A DNA stretch of 64,000 bases from Alisma plantago-aquatica (GCA_963693085.1 OY856409.1:1164048749-1164112748); one strand, 5' to 3'; numbered from the stretch's first letter, positions 48,551 to 60,221 are shown. Notes: a model not told the origin generated them from the sequence alone. Numbers and translations: made by a program.

Positions 48551-49156
48551 TGTTGGGATTAGGAATATAATCCAGCCCATGTCTTAGTGGGATTTAGACT
48601 TGGGAGGGTTGGTTTGTGCTACCAATCCTAATAGGAGTCAAATCTTGAATAGTAGGAATATGACTTCCTATGTGCAACATGCAGTTGGACTAGGATTCGA
48701 ACTAGGACTAGAATTCCTGGTTGCAATCACATGCATGGAGGCCTATAAATAGAGGCCCCTGGGGAGGTTTTTGGATTATCCACCGGTTGAGGTGTGAGTT
48801 CTCCAGTTGCTTGTTGGTGCCTTCTGTGGTAGAGGGTTCCAGAGAACAAGAACAACTGGTAGAGAAGCTCTCTTGGTTTATAAGAGAGGGCCAGCGACTT
48901 TGCCTTGAAGCAAAGTAGCGATTGGCGGTTGCTACCCGGATTTAGGGGTAATTAAATCTGGGAGGTGTGATTTGTAATTTTATTACATAGTGCTTATTAG
49001 CGGGATTGCCCCGTGGTTTTTCTCTCCTTATTGAGGGGAGAGTTTTCCACGTTAAATCTGGTGTTTTTCTTCTTTGGGTTTTATACGCTTGTTGGTAGCG
49101 CTTCCGTGACAACTTTTCGTCACATCCGGGACTGTATCGGTACAACATCCCCAACA
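48551..49156 (+). mobile_element. 5' LTR of the Tnt1-like copia element
   Basis: 606 bp, TGTTGGG at the start and CCCAACA at the end, a perfect 7-bp terminal inversion. A TATA box (TATAAATA, 48,744-48,751) marks the probable promoter, so transcription should start about 30 bases further on. Confidence 0.97.
48744..48751 (+). promoter_or_regulatory. TATA box of the copia 5' LTR
   Basis: TATAAATA within GGCCTATAAATAGAGG. The same sequence is kept in the 3' LTR at 53,487-53,494. Placement in the LTR fits the U3/R boundary of a copia element. Confidence 0.75.
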
Positions 49157-49171
49157 AGTGGTATCAGAGCC
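49157..49171 (+). other. primer binding site of the copia element
   Basis: AGTGGTATCAGAGCC directly after the LTR; TGGTATCAGAGC is complementary to the initiator-Met tRNA end, the usual copia primer. Confidence 0.95.
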
Positions 49172-49192
49172 AGGCTGCAGATACAAGTCCAG

Positions 49193-50068
49193 ATGGGGAA
49201 AGATGAAGATGCGACGATGATAAAGTTGACAAGCACAAATTGGCAGATTTGGAAACCCAAGATGGAGGATATTCTCTATTGCAAAGATCTATACGATCCG
49301 ATAGAGGGACAAAAGCCAGAGACTACATCTGATACAGATTGGAAGAAGCTAAACAGGAAAACCGTCAGAACAGTGTGGAAGTGGCTCGACATCTCCGTAT
49401 TCCATCACGTCTCAGAAGAGACCAATGACAAAGATCTGTGGGAAAAGCTCAAGAAGTTATATGAGCGGAAGACTGCCACAAATAAAGCTTTCTTGATCCG
49501 AAAGTTGGTAAACCTCAAGTACCGGGATGGTACAAACATCTCCGAGCATATGAATGAATTCCAAAGCCTTGTAAATCAGTTGGGGTCCATGAAGATGGTT
49601 CTTGATGATGAACTTCAGGCTCTACTTCTTCTAGGATCGCTACCGGACAGTTGGGAGACACTCGTAGTGACAGTCAGCAATTCTGCACAGGAGGGCAAGT
49701 TGACACTTGACCAGGTGAAGAGCAGTGTACTAAATGAAGAGACTCGACGACGAGCCTCAGGCGACAGTGGATCAGAGGTGCACTTCACAGAGGGCAGAGG
49801 CGTTGATAGAGCGAGAGATCGTGGTAGATCTAAGAGCCGCGGTGAATCCCAAGACCGTGAGAAGTCTCGTGGTAGATCCAAGTCAAAGAATGGTAGAGGG
49901 TGCTTCCATTGCGGCAAGCCAGGTCACTTCAAAAGAGATTGCAAGATTTGGAAAAAGAAACATGGGTTTGAAGCCAAAGACAAGCAAGATGACGACAAGA
50001 ATACTACAGCGACGATCTCAGATGATAGGTGCGATGATGACGATGTGGTCTTAACAGTCCAAGAATAG
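49193..50068 (+). CDS. copia gag polyprotein part, 291 codons
   Basis: Capsid/nucleocapsid part of gag-pol. I start at the ATG at 49,193, 36 bases after the LTR, because it gives the short leader and the MGKDED start expected for this lineage; the open frame extends upstream only into the LTR. A gag capsid domain (UBN2-like) covers roughly residues 20-170, with LTSTNWQIWKPKMEDIL near the start and LLGSLPDSWETL at about 145-156. An Arg/Ser/Asp-rich stretch precedes a complete CCHC zinc knuckle (CFHCGKPGHFKRDC, 49,901-49,942, residues 237-250). The frame ends in TAG at 50,066; the protease continues in the same frame, so this stop is a lesion and not a natural gag end. Gag itself looks intact. 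Confidence 0.9.
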   Translation: MGKDEDATMIKLTSTNWQIWKPKMEDILYCKDLYDPIEGQKPETTSDTDWKKLNRKTVRTVWKWLDISVFHHVSEETNDKDLWEKLKKLYERKTATNKAFLIRKLVNLKYRDGTNISEHMNEFQSLVNQLGSMKMVLDDELQALLLLGSLPDSWETLVVTVSNSAQEGKLTLDQVKSSVLNEETRRRASGDSGSEVHFTEGRGVDRARDRGRSKSRGESQDREKSRGRSKSKNGRGCFHCGKPGHFKRDCKIWKKKHGFEAKDKQDDDKNTTATISDDRCDDDDVVLTVQE

Positions 50069-53000
50069 TGTTTGCATGCTGATGAGGATGATTCTGAGTG
50101 GGTGGTGGATACTGCAGCTTCTTATCATGCTTCACCAAGTAAGGAGTTCTTCACTTCATACGGGAGGGGAGACTTTGGGAGGGTGAACATGGGAAATTCC
50201 AGCTTCTCTAGAATTGTCGGGATTGGTGACATTTGTGTTCAGACAAGTGTTGGTTGCACGCTCACGCTGAAGGATTTTCGTCATGTTCCATATTTGCGGC
50301 TGAGTTTGATCTCTGGTTCTTTCTTTGATAGAGAAGGTTGTCATCTTGATTTTGGTGGTGGCAAATGCAAGATCACCAAGGGGGCTTTGGTTATTGTACG
50401 TGGCAAACTGTCTCGCACATTATACAAGACCAAGCTCAAAGTACTTAGAGACGGCAGTATACATGCAGTTGAGGATAACCAGACAGATCTATGGCACAAA
50501 TGGTTAGGACACATGAGTGAGAAGGGCTTGAATCTTCTATCCAAGAAGAGGTTGATTCCTTGTGGCAAGGATAGTGGTCTCAGTTCATGTGATGCATGTC
50601 AGACAGGAAAGAAACGACGAGTTTCTTTCAAGACAAGGTCTGCGGTGAAGTCAAAGCTTCTATAGTTGGTTCATTCGGATGTCTGCGGTCCGTTTGAGAT
50701 GGCTTCACTGGGAGGCAATAAGTATTTTGTCACATTCATTGATGATGCATCTAGGAAGGTGTGGGTCTACTTGCTGAAGACCAAAGATTAGGTTTTTCAA
50801 TGTTTCCAAAAGTTCCATGCCATGGTAGAGCGGGAGACCGGTGAAAAATTAAAGTGTCTCTGAACGGACAATGGAGGAGAGTACACCTCCAGGGAGTTCC
50901 AGGCGTACTGCACGCAGCATGGCCTACGGCATGAGAGGACAGAGCCCGACACACCACAACACAATGGTACAGCTGATAGGATGAACTGTACTATTGTCGA
51001 GAAAGTCAGATGCATGTTGAAGACTGCAAAGTTGCCAAAGACATTTTGGGGTGAGGCAGTGAGAACTGCCTGCTATCTGATAAATCGATCTCCATCAGTT
51101 CCTTTGGGGTTTGATATACCTGAGCATGTATGGACAGGTAAGGATGCATCCTACTCACATCTCCGAGTATTTGGATGCAAGGCATATGCTCATGTTCCCA
51201 AGGAAAAGAGGCAAAAGCTGGATGATAAAGTGGTGCCATGTATCTTTCTTGGCTATGGAGATCAACAGTTTGGGTATAGGTTATGGGATCCAGTGAAAAA
51301 GATCATGACCAGACACAGAGATGTGACTTTCTGTGAGAGTCAGACAGTGACAGAGCCTGAGGTTGATGATGCAGAGGCTGCGGGATCAGGTGACAGTTCT
51401 TCAGACGATGAGTATGAGGATGATTCAGCTTCTTCACAGGTGCAGTCTTCTGATGATGAAGAAGAGCAACATAATCACCATGAGCAGCAGAGTGATAGCA
51501 CATCAAGTGGTCCAGTTCCAGACGCACAGACGAGTGATTCAACTTTACAGGAAGAGACTTCTGGGCAGGGGGAGCAGGATCAGGACCAGGCAGAGTCCTC
51601 AGAGCAGCAGCTGAGGAGGTCTGACAGAGTACGTCATCCTTCATCCAGATATCCGACATCTCAGTATATCTTGCTTACTGATTAGGGGGAGCCAGAGACT
51701 TTTTAGGAGGCACAAACTCATAGAGACAGAGTACAGTGGCATCAGGCGATGCAGGAGGAGATGAATTCTTTGCAGAATAATGACACCTATGAGATTGTGG
51801 CACTTCCCAAGGGTCGGAGAGCACTAAAGAACAAGTGGGTCTATAGGATGAAGAATGACAGCACTGGTAGTGATATTAGATACAAAGCCAGACTTGTTGT
51901 CAAGGGCTTTGGTCAAAGACCAGGAGTGGATTTTGATGAGATATTTTCTCCAGTTGTAAAGATGAGTTATATCAGATTGGTTCTAGGCTTGGTTGCTAGT
52001 CTAGATCTGGAGCTTGAGTAGATGGATGTGAAGACAGCTTTCCTTCACGGTGACCTTACAGAGGAGATCTACATGGAGCATCCAGAAGGTTTTAAAGTCA
52101 AGGGGAAAGACCACTTAGTCTGCAAATTAAAGAAGATTTTGTATGGGTTGAAACAGGCTCCTAGACAGTGGTACAAGAAGTTTGATTCTTTCATGAAGAG
52201 TCACGAGTACCAGAAGACAAGTGCAGATCCATGTGTCTACATCAGGAGGTTTCCCAATGACATGTTCATTATTCTACTACTCTATGTGGATGACATGTTG
52301 ATAGTGGGTCAGGATCTCAGTTTGATCAGAAAATTGAAGACAGAGCTTTCCAAAGCCTTTGAGATGAAGGATTTGGGACCATCACGACAGATTTTGGGGA
52401 TGCAAATCACACGTGACAGGACACAGTGCAAGTTGTGGTTGTCACAACAGAGTTATGTTGAACGGGTACTTGAGCGGTTTAACATGGGCAAAGCCAAAGT
52501 CGTGGGGACTCCACTTTCATGTCACTTCAAGATGAGTAAGAAGTCATGCCCATCTACTGATGAAAAAAAGGAGGAGATGGCAAGGATTCCCTATTCTTCT
52601 GCTGTAGGGAGTTTGATGTACACAATGGTGTGTACTCGTCCTGATATTGCTCATGCAGTTGGCGTTGTGAGCAGGTTTCTCTCAAATCTTGGAAAAGATC
52701 ACTGGGAGGCGGTCAAGTGGATCTTCAGATACTTACGAGGCACGAGCAACACGTGTTTGATGTTTGGTGGTTCGGAACCAGTTCTAAAGGGCTTCGTTGA
52801 TGCTGACATGGCAGGTGATATAGATCACAGGAAATATACTTCTGGGTATATCTTCACTTTTGCAGGAGGAGCCATATCTTGGCAGTCCAGGTTGCAGAAG
52901 TGTGTTGCACTTTCAACTACAGAGGCAGAATACAGTGCAGCAGCGAAAGCAGGAAAAGAAATTCTCTGGGTGGTGAGATTTCTAAGGGAGCTGGGGATGA

Positions 53001-53248
53001 TTCAGATTGACCAGCCTATTTTCTGTGATAGTCAGAGTGCCATTGACTTGAGCAAGAGCACAATGCATCATGCACGGACAAAGCACATTGATGTGAGATA
53101 TCACTGGCTTCGTGATGTTATAGAGAAGAAGTTGTTGACTCTGAAAAAGATCCATACTGAGAAGAATGCTTCTGATATGATGACCAAGGTGGTGACACGA
53201 GACAAGCTAGAGCTTTGTAAGAAGCTCTGCGGTGTACATTCCCAATGA
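50069..53248 (+). pseudogene. copia pol with six further in-frame stops
   Basis: Continues the gag frame to TGA at 53,246. Protease: WVVDTAASYHA, catalytic Asp codon 50,108-50,110. GAG-pre-integrase: two His and CDAC at about 50,490-50,600. Integrase: first Asp 50,678-50,680, second 50,867-50,869, then 35 residues later Asp (50,975-50,977) where the third catalytic residue should be Glu. RT: LLLYVDDML with YVDD at 52,283-52,294. RNase H: ALSTTEAEYSAAAKAGKE and CDSQSAIDLSKS. Internal stops: TAG 50,663, TAG 50,789, TGA 50,861, TAG 51,683, TAG 51,704, TAG 52,019. No frameshift occurs over the whole 4,056-bp gag-pol. Family comparison supports Gln at the 50,789 and 52,019 sites and Arg at 50,861, all single C-to-T changes. 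Confidence 0.95.
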
Positions 53249-53276
53249 TGATCGCTGAAGACCACATCTCCCTCAT

Positions 53277-53293
53277 GGGCTGGAGGGGGAGAT
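53277..53293 (+). other. polypurine tract of the copia element
   Basis: GGGCTGGAGGGGGAGAT immediately before the 3' LTR; the purine run primes plus-strand DNA synthesis in LTR elements. Confidence 0.9.
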
Positions 53294-53899
53294 TGTTGGG
53301 ATTAGGAATATAATCCAGCCCATGTCTTAGTGGGATTTAGACTTGGGAGGGTTGGTTTGTGCTACCAATCCTAATAGGAGTCAAATCTTGAATAGTAGGA
53401 ACATGACTTCCTATGTGCAACATGCAGTTGGACTAGGATTCGAACTAGGACTAGAATTCCTGGTTGCAATCACATGCATGGAGGCCTATAAATAGAGGCC
53501 CCTGGGGAGGCCTTTGGATTATCCACCGGTTGAGGTGTGAGTTCTCCAGTTGCTTGTTGGTGCCTTCTGTGGTAGAGGGTGCCAGAGAACAAGAACAACT
53601 AGTAGAGAAGCTCTCTTGGTTTATAAGAGAGAGCCAGCGACTTTGACTTGAAGCAAAGTAGCGGTTGGCGGTTGCTACCCGGATTTAGGGGTAATTAAAT
53701 CTGGGAGGTGTGAGTTGTAATTTTATTACATAGTGTTTATTAGCGGGATTGCCCCGTGGTTTTTCTCTCCTTATTGAGGGGAGAGTTTTCCACGTTAAAT
53801 CTGGTGTTTTTCTTCTTTGGGTTTTATACGCTTGTTGGTAGCGCTTCCGTGACAACTTTTCGTCACATCCGGGACTGTATCGGTACAACATCCCCAATA
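53294..53899 (+). mobile_element. 3' LTR of the Tnt1-like copia element
   Basis: 606 bp, same length as the 5' LTR with no indel. It ends CCCAATA where the 5' copy ends CCCAACA, so the terminal inversion has one C-to-T change, placed inside the LTR because ATAAA follows exactly. Confidence 0.97.
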
Positions 53900-53904
53900 A
53901 TAAA

Positions 53905-55694
53905 TACGTATATGCATGATCCTATGATTGGTATAGTCAAACCGTAGTTATGTATGCATATCATGATCCCTATGTACTTTAGTCTTACCAAGTAAATATG
54001 AGTACATATACGACCTAGATAATGCAAGGGACAAAATGATCGACTATATAGAAGGATAGAAGATAAATGAAAGTCCCATGGGTTAGGATCATATATATAA
54101 TCATCCTCAATAAGGAAGTCCCCTAAATCTTTATCAACGAACCATACAATATAGTTTTTGCTACCTAACAAGGGAGGATAGAGATAATGATAAGGATGAT
54201 ATGTGAAAGCTATGTTTAGAATTATATCTTATTATAGTAGGCATATGAAGTAACTTGTACATAATCAAGATCTAGGTATATGACTAGTACATATGGAGGT
54301 ATATTGGGTTAAATACTAGGTATTACTAGTAAGGGTAAGGTAGATAAACACATTTGAACCTAGTAGCATAATACAATTATTTCATATACAATTAAGAGAG
54401 AGAATAATAAGTTAAGAACTAATCTATAGACAATGTGGATAAAATCAATTGAGTGTGAAAAACTGATTATATATATGACTTGGTTATGAATAAGGAGAAT
54501 AAAAGAATCATGGAATGATAATAATACTAGATGGGAAAGAAAATACTAAATAGAAAAGATTGAACAAATAGTTGATTTCAAGCCAAATGATAACACCCTT
54601 ATATAAATTTGTAGATTCTTCTTCTTGGAGCCTTGTTATGATTGATCAATCCATGGAGCTTTGAATAGTTTGAGGTACTTAATTCTCTATTCTTTTATTG
54701 AACTATTTGCCTCCCTCTTGAGTTTCATACATAAAAGTTTTGTAAACTGGTGAACAAATATTGTTGTTAGCCTTTCCCTTTTTGTTGAAGTTCACCATGA
54801 CTAGATTTTGAATATTGAACATTATTGAGAAATTGAAGTATTATTAGATTTTGATATTGGCACAAAAACTCAAAATATTGTCTAAAGAGCTTTGGCTCAC
54901 TAGTTTCGGTGGGTCACAACCCCCAACCCTGCGCAGTGGATAATGGACAATTAGAGGTCCCCCAGTACTGGTTACCCCGACAGGCGAAGTGTCATTCTCT
55001 CATAGAGGGGAGAACACTAGGCACCTAGCCACTGGAAAAGACAAAATATTAGATTGATTGTGCCAATAGATAAATCCTTGCATTTTGAATTATTGGATAT
55101 CTTGATACTGGTTTAATGAAAAATTGTTCCATTTTGAAATCTTGATTCTGGTATCTCTTTATCATTTTTTAGTTGCCTCTTTGAATTATTGTATCTTTTT
55201 GTAATTAGCATGGTAACTAGACTATTCTTGTGTTATCCCCATAGTCCACCAAGCAATCTTACCTAAAGTTAATATCATAACTCTTTATTTTAAAAATAGC
55301 TCAATAATGGATTTAGTACCAGCCTAGCTGACCATTATTTTCCCTTCAATGGGGTCCATGTGTGGTTTTGTTCCTTTTGGGAACTCATGGGCAGGTGATA
55401 CAAAGGAGAAATAGATGAGACGTGCAGGAGCTGTCCTCTGTTGAAGACTAGATAGGAGTCAGTTCTTATTTTTTTTTCAATCTTGTAATCTGATGTTTAC
55501 AGCTTCCGCAACTCTGATGTAAAAGCATGACTGTAATAAAGATTGTTTATAATTCTGATATTATTTTGTAAATATTTGATCGTAAGGATCGAGTCTTTAC
55601 AGTAACACATTAAATTGCATAATTAAATAGTAATGCAGTAACAGATGTTAACAGATATAAAAACATAAAATATTTCTCATGAGAATAATGGCCT
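53905..55694. other. CACTA intron sequence, unassigned
   Basis: About 1.8 kb right of the copia element, AT-rich and without a supported gene. 54,890-55,030 is less AT-rich (CCCCAACCCTGCGCAGTGG and neighbouring phrases), and 55,480-55,570 has an AATAAAG in a T-rich context, which could be an old LTR or 3' end. Neither can be assigned. I see no TNP2-type transposase. Confidence 0.4.
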
Positions 55695-58674
55695 TTTGAT
55701 TGCATGTCCATATACATCCAACTCACTCCCCGCAGGATCTAGATAATAGACGGTGAATGTCTTGGGGACAATAACTAATAACTCCCAATGCTTAGAACTA
55801 CAGGTAAGAAAGTAGAAAATTAATAACTCAATATCCGCAATAAAAATGTAATTTGCTTAAGTCCAAATTACAAGCAAAGTAAACTTACTCGACATTGAAT
55901 GGAGCTATTATCACAGTCTTATTATTTTTATCAAAATATTCAAAAGCATCACAGCAGTATGAAGTAACTGAACCAGGGTCTGTATCTACAAGACTAATCA
56001 AAGATGGAACTAAAAATCCCACATGGGAAAACCCAAAATCTTTACATGTCATGTATAAGTGGCTGCAAAACATGTATTATGTATGCATTAATATATAAGA
56101 AACCAGATTGCCGTATATAAAACAAGGTATATGGATGTATAAACCAGATTGCCGTATGCATTAATCTCACCATATCCACAGCTCTATCATAGATGTGTTC
56201 AGCCATTCATACTTAAACGACTCCAAAATATCTTATATATATATGTTGTTTCTGAATGTTTGACCTGCATTAATACGTATCCAGAACTTCTATTAGGTAT
56301 GCATTAATACGTATGCTAAACTTGTATAAATAGATTGTTATCGTATGATTTACCTGCAACATTCTCCGGAATAGTAACATTTATAGGGCAATTTAGATTA
56401 TGTTCACCGATCCATACTGCCACACTCCTACAATTAGGACCTATCGAGGCGTGTAGGTCCCCTAGAAGCCAACTTGGTAGTCGAGGAGGTGGAGGCCGAG
56501 ATGTAGTGGGTCTCGTCTTTTTGACCTGTATATATACTTTCATATCAATTGACTCACATATATATACATACTAACAAAGTAAAGTAATGAAAATTTATCA
56601 TACAATATCAGTATAGAGGACATCCGCTTCGGGCCACAGTATCACTCTACCTACTGCCTCACCAAGTGTTTCAACATCTGGGTGTGCATGAGGCAGTGCA
56701 AGATCCATCCAGCCAGCGAGTATATGTATGGGGCTCACACGTACCATGCCATATGGTACTGGACTCCCATGAAACATGCACCCTTTAAGGGGTGGGTAAG
56801 CCGATGCATCTGCAACGATATATCCTTCACTTTTTAGTCGGCATGGCTTCAACCCCTACAAATTTATGTAATTAAAGAATGTTATATGCATATATACACA
56901 AACATATCATCTTGAACATACTAGCTATTATATATGCCATAACAATACTTACATAGGATGTGTTAGGTGGGTCTATAGGATTACTCCCAACCTCTACAGT
57001 ATGAGGAGTAGGAGAAGAGAGGTTTGCCACATGTAATGTCTGACTGGCAGTCTAAGATGCCTTCCACTTGTGAAATGCTTCCTGGAGTCTTTTATCAACT
57101 ACTTCCTAAAGTCTTTTATCAACTGCTTCCTCGACTCTCCTATAAATTAAGGAATCTACCTATACATGGATAAAAGAAATTCTAGTTGTTGATTATTGAA
57201 TTCCTTTTTGCAATAACGTTCTAAAATAAGAATAAGTTACCTCAGCTTGTGAAAGTCCCGCTTTTGGGACATGTTTATGCTGGGATGGCCTAAAGAATGC
57301 TTTGATGCCCACACCAGTGCCTGCACCCCTTACACGTCCGGGATGCTCTGGGTTACCCAGAGCAACTGTCAGTTCATCCCTTGTGCCATGAGGGATGAAC
57401 TTGCCTTCCTTCCTCTGCTCGTGCAGCTCCCGCTAAGCACCATCAACAAAAATTCATAAGTAAACATAACAATAATCAATATCGATAGATTGTTCTAAGA
57501 GTTTGATTTTTACCATTTTTGTAGCTGCCTCAGCAGTTGTGGGCTTTGGTATTTCTCCCTTCTTGTTTTTCCTCCCAGCTATCCACATAACATGACGAGG
57601 CAGAGGTGCGGGAGCAGCAGTAGAGGACTCTGCAGTCTCTTGAGTAGTAGTAGGCTGAGTAGACTCAGCCTGTAGTCTTTGGCGAATGCCTGCCTATCCT
57701 CTTGGACCCATTGTGTGGTCGTGCACATTCAGTGCATGCCTTGCTCGTTGAGCATCGCTCTTAGCCTAGTTAGTTAGCACATTGATTTGGTTAGTAACAC
57801 TAAAGGTTAATCTTGAATAGGTGAATACATAAAAATGTATATTTGGGAGTGGCGGCACTTAATACCTTGAATTCATCTATTTTTCTTTGGGTAACAAACT
57901 CCTCCCATTCTATGGGGTCCAAGTAGTTCCATTGTTGTGTGGCTTCCTTCTTCCTATATTTATTTTTTAAAGAGAATACAAACAAAAATTATAGTGAAAA
58001 GTTAGCGACATACTGATCAATGTCTAGAATTGGAATCTATCAAGAACTTATTCTCAACATCGCGTATGTAATCTTGGGTGAGATTGGTCCTATAGTTCCT
58101 TAGGACCCTCCCACAACGTTGCATCAAACATTTACGATACATCCTTTCATCCAGATCAAACATGCTCTGCAAATTAAATAGAATTGCTATTAACTAGTAT
58201 CCTAAAAATTAGTAATCTACACAAATAGAATTATAAATAATAAAAACTCATGCATAGTTCCTTCCATATGTGGTCTTTCTTCTCCTTAGGAACTCTATGC
58301 CATGATTCTAGGATAAGACTGCAATGGCTGCGAGTAAGAACCCCAAGATAAGAAACAAATGAGTTGCGGTTCACTCCATATAGATTTCCTGCCTGATCGA
58401 AATCCACAGCCAATTTGGGTCCATTGCCCCTTTGCTGTATTTACTTGTTCATCATTGTGATGCCCCTCACTTTCTCAATTTTCTTTTGCTGCTCATCAAG
58501 TGTTGTAATTTCTTCAGGGGGTACATCACCAACCTAAAATTTGATAAAAAACACACTTACATAATATAATTATAAATGAACATATAGGGATATATTCTTA
58601 AAACTTACATTGTCAGGCAGTGCGAGCACATCCTCACCCTCACGGTGATCATCAGCACGGTCCTGATCAGCCAT
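55695..58674 (-). pseudogene. CACTA-encoded protein, 5' exons (Transposase_24-like plus protease start)
   Basis: Eleven exons on the minus strand, starting MADQDRADDHREGED at 58,674. Exon 58,533-about 58,250: RGITMM, then AVDFDQAGNLYGVNRNSF and WHRVPKEKKDHIWKEL. Exon 58,166-58,014: MFDLDERMYRKCL. Exon 57,953-57,866: WEEFVTQRKIDEFK. Exon 57,765-57,514: RKNKKGEIPKPTTAEAA. Exon 57,432-57,241: ALGNPEHPGRVRGAGTGVGIK, the hallmark of this family. Exon 56,855-56,604: TLGEAVGRVILWPEADVL. Then 56,525-56,353 and 56,062-55,889, and exon 55,797-about 55,695 with HWELLVI and YYLDP, the His (55,788-55,790) and Asp (55,737-55,739) of a C48-type protease. Stops occur in four exons, for example TAG in the GG-Y-AG motif of exon five. 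Such proteins are thought to bind CACTA ends; this copy is dead. Confidence 0.8.
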
Positions 58675-59930
58675 CTGATACAAGTATTAATACTTACACT
58701 TCAACAATTCATCACATTTGCAACATTATATACAAGTTCTAGCTTTATCACTCATACTCATCTTAATGCTAAACTTCCAGGGTTTTCAAGAAGTCATCCT
58801 TTATTCAACATCATAAGAATTACATAATTCAGTAATCCATCAACACAACCCTAAATAGGGAATATTGCCACCTCACACTGATCCTTATGTATATATCATA
58901 TTCAATTTAAGTAAGACTCAACAAACACTTGTATAATTCATTCTAATACAATTCAACTATGATTTTATAATGTCAATTCAATTCCCAAGCATATTGACCA
59001 CTGACCTGATTTTTAGGCAATATTCACATGAAATAGCATAGTCATATCCATAGAATTTCCCATGGATAGTCAATTAATCTATGGAATACTCAACCTCCAC
59101 TCCTCTCTATAGAGTTCAAACATCATTAAAAAATTATGAAAGTTTAACAAGACGTCCAAAATGGAGTTTCCAAAACATAATTAAAATTTCAGATCAATTG
59201 GATATACCAATAAAAAGATAAAATTCAAATACTAGACTGCTATATTTCAGTTTGAATACATGGCCGATTGAGTTTATCTTGGGTAAAATCGGTCGACAAA
59301 CAAGTCAAAAAATTCTTCCAACTAATATCTAATTTCTCCAAACCATGTACAAATTTCAACTAAATCCTAGTTGTATATAAAATGCTAAAAATCATTTAGT
59401 ACACGACTATACTGATCAAATTTTGTATTCATATGTTACCAAAACCCTAATTTTTGTCGATTAGGATTTTCAATTCTCAAACCCTAATTATGTGAATCAA
59501 ATATGTTTAAATCTTCTCATTAGTTTTAAAACATAATTATTAGATTACCATAATTAATCAAGCTTTAAACAATGTAATAATGCATTCATCAACTTGATGA
59601 ATCTACATATCAAAACTTTTGAGTGGTTGAAGTAGTGAAGATGTAGCTTAAAACTACCTAGAATTATAAAACTTGAACCGAGAGAGGATAAATATTGTGT
59701 AGAATTGATATGTGAGTATGTTGTAAAGCTGAGTAATATTGTGTAGAACAAAATGCAGTTTGTCATAGAACAATATAGAATATTGATGCATGTAAACCAC
59801 ACATATAAAAAGAAAGCACACAGCCACAACCATAGGATTAATGGGTGTTCTTGTGATACAGGAAAAGCAAAAATAGGGGGGAAGGTTAGGGGAAAACCTG
59901 ATAATGGGCGTGCAGGAGGGCTGGTCATCG
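58675..59930. other. CACTA upstream region, non-coding
   Basis: AT-rich sequence between the first recognised exon and the GC-rich repeats. Minus-strand open stretches of 109 and 124 codons at 59,554-59,983 show no domain and look like chance. It may hold a 5' untranslated intron of the minus-strand gene. Confidence 0.4.
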
Positions 59931-59939
59931 AGTAGAAGG

Positions 59940-60170
59940 GCTCCGGGCGGAGAGCTGGTCGCCAGCGTCGGGCAGAAGGTCACCGGGAGGAGAGCTGTGG
60001 TCGGGCGGTCGCCGGGCGGAGAGCTCTGGTCGGGAGGTCGCTGGGCGGAGAGTGGTCATCGGAAGCGGCTGACGAAAGCAGATGGCGGCGGAGGCGGAGG
60101 CGGAGGCAGAGACAGAGCAGCAGAATTGTCAGAGCAATCGTCGGAGCAAAAACCCTGATCAGCAGAAATG
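59940..60170. repeat. GC-rich tandem repeats near the CACTA right end
   Basis: About four imperfect copies of a unit near 30 bp containing GGAGAGCTCTGGTCGGGAG (59,957-60,062), followed by a GGCGGA/GGAGGC simple repeat at 60,082-60,110. GC-rich blocks at this position fit the promoter or 5' untranslated region of the minus-strand CACTA gene, but no transcription signal is certain. Confidence 0.65.
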
Positions 60171-60221
60171 AATGAAACAAAAGAGGAAGAGTCTGCCTCG
60201 CGCTGTTAAGTTTACTATAGG

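Larger units (their letters stand above)
48551..53899 (+). mobile_element. complete Tnt1-like Ty1/copia retrotransposon, 5,349 bp
   Basis: Two 606-bp LTRs (48,551-49,156 and 53,294-53,899), a 5-bp ATAAA duplication, a primer site, one gag-pol frame and a purine tract. Domain order is gag, protease, integrase, RT, RNase H, as in Ty1/copia. The protein is close to tobacco Tnt1 along its whole length (WVVDTAASYHA, KTAFLHGDL, LLLYVDDMLIVG, ARTKHIDVRYHW), placing it in the Tork/Tnt1 lineage. The LTRs differ at 11 positions (8 transitions, 3 transversions). It inserted in the CACTA intron in the opposite orientation to that gene. It is disabled by seven in-frame stops and an altered integrase catalytic residue. 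Confidence 0.97.

Noticed and set aside
49013..49192. N-terminal extension of the copia gag frame upstream of 49,193
   Set aside because: It lies in the LTR and primer site; the hydrophobic stretch it would encode is a by-product of LTR sequence. An equivalent open stretch is seen in the 3' LTR.
59554..59983. Minus-strand frames of 109 and 124 codons
   Set aside because: They overlap each other in different frames, are rich in hydrophobic residues from T-rich DNA, and have no domain.
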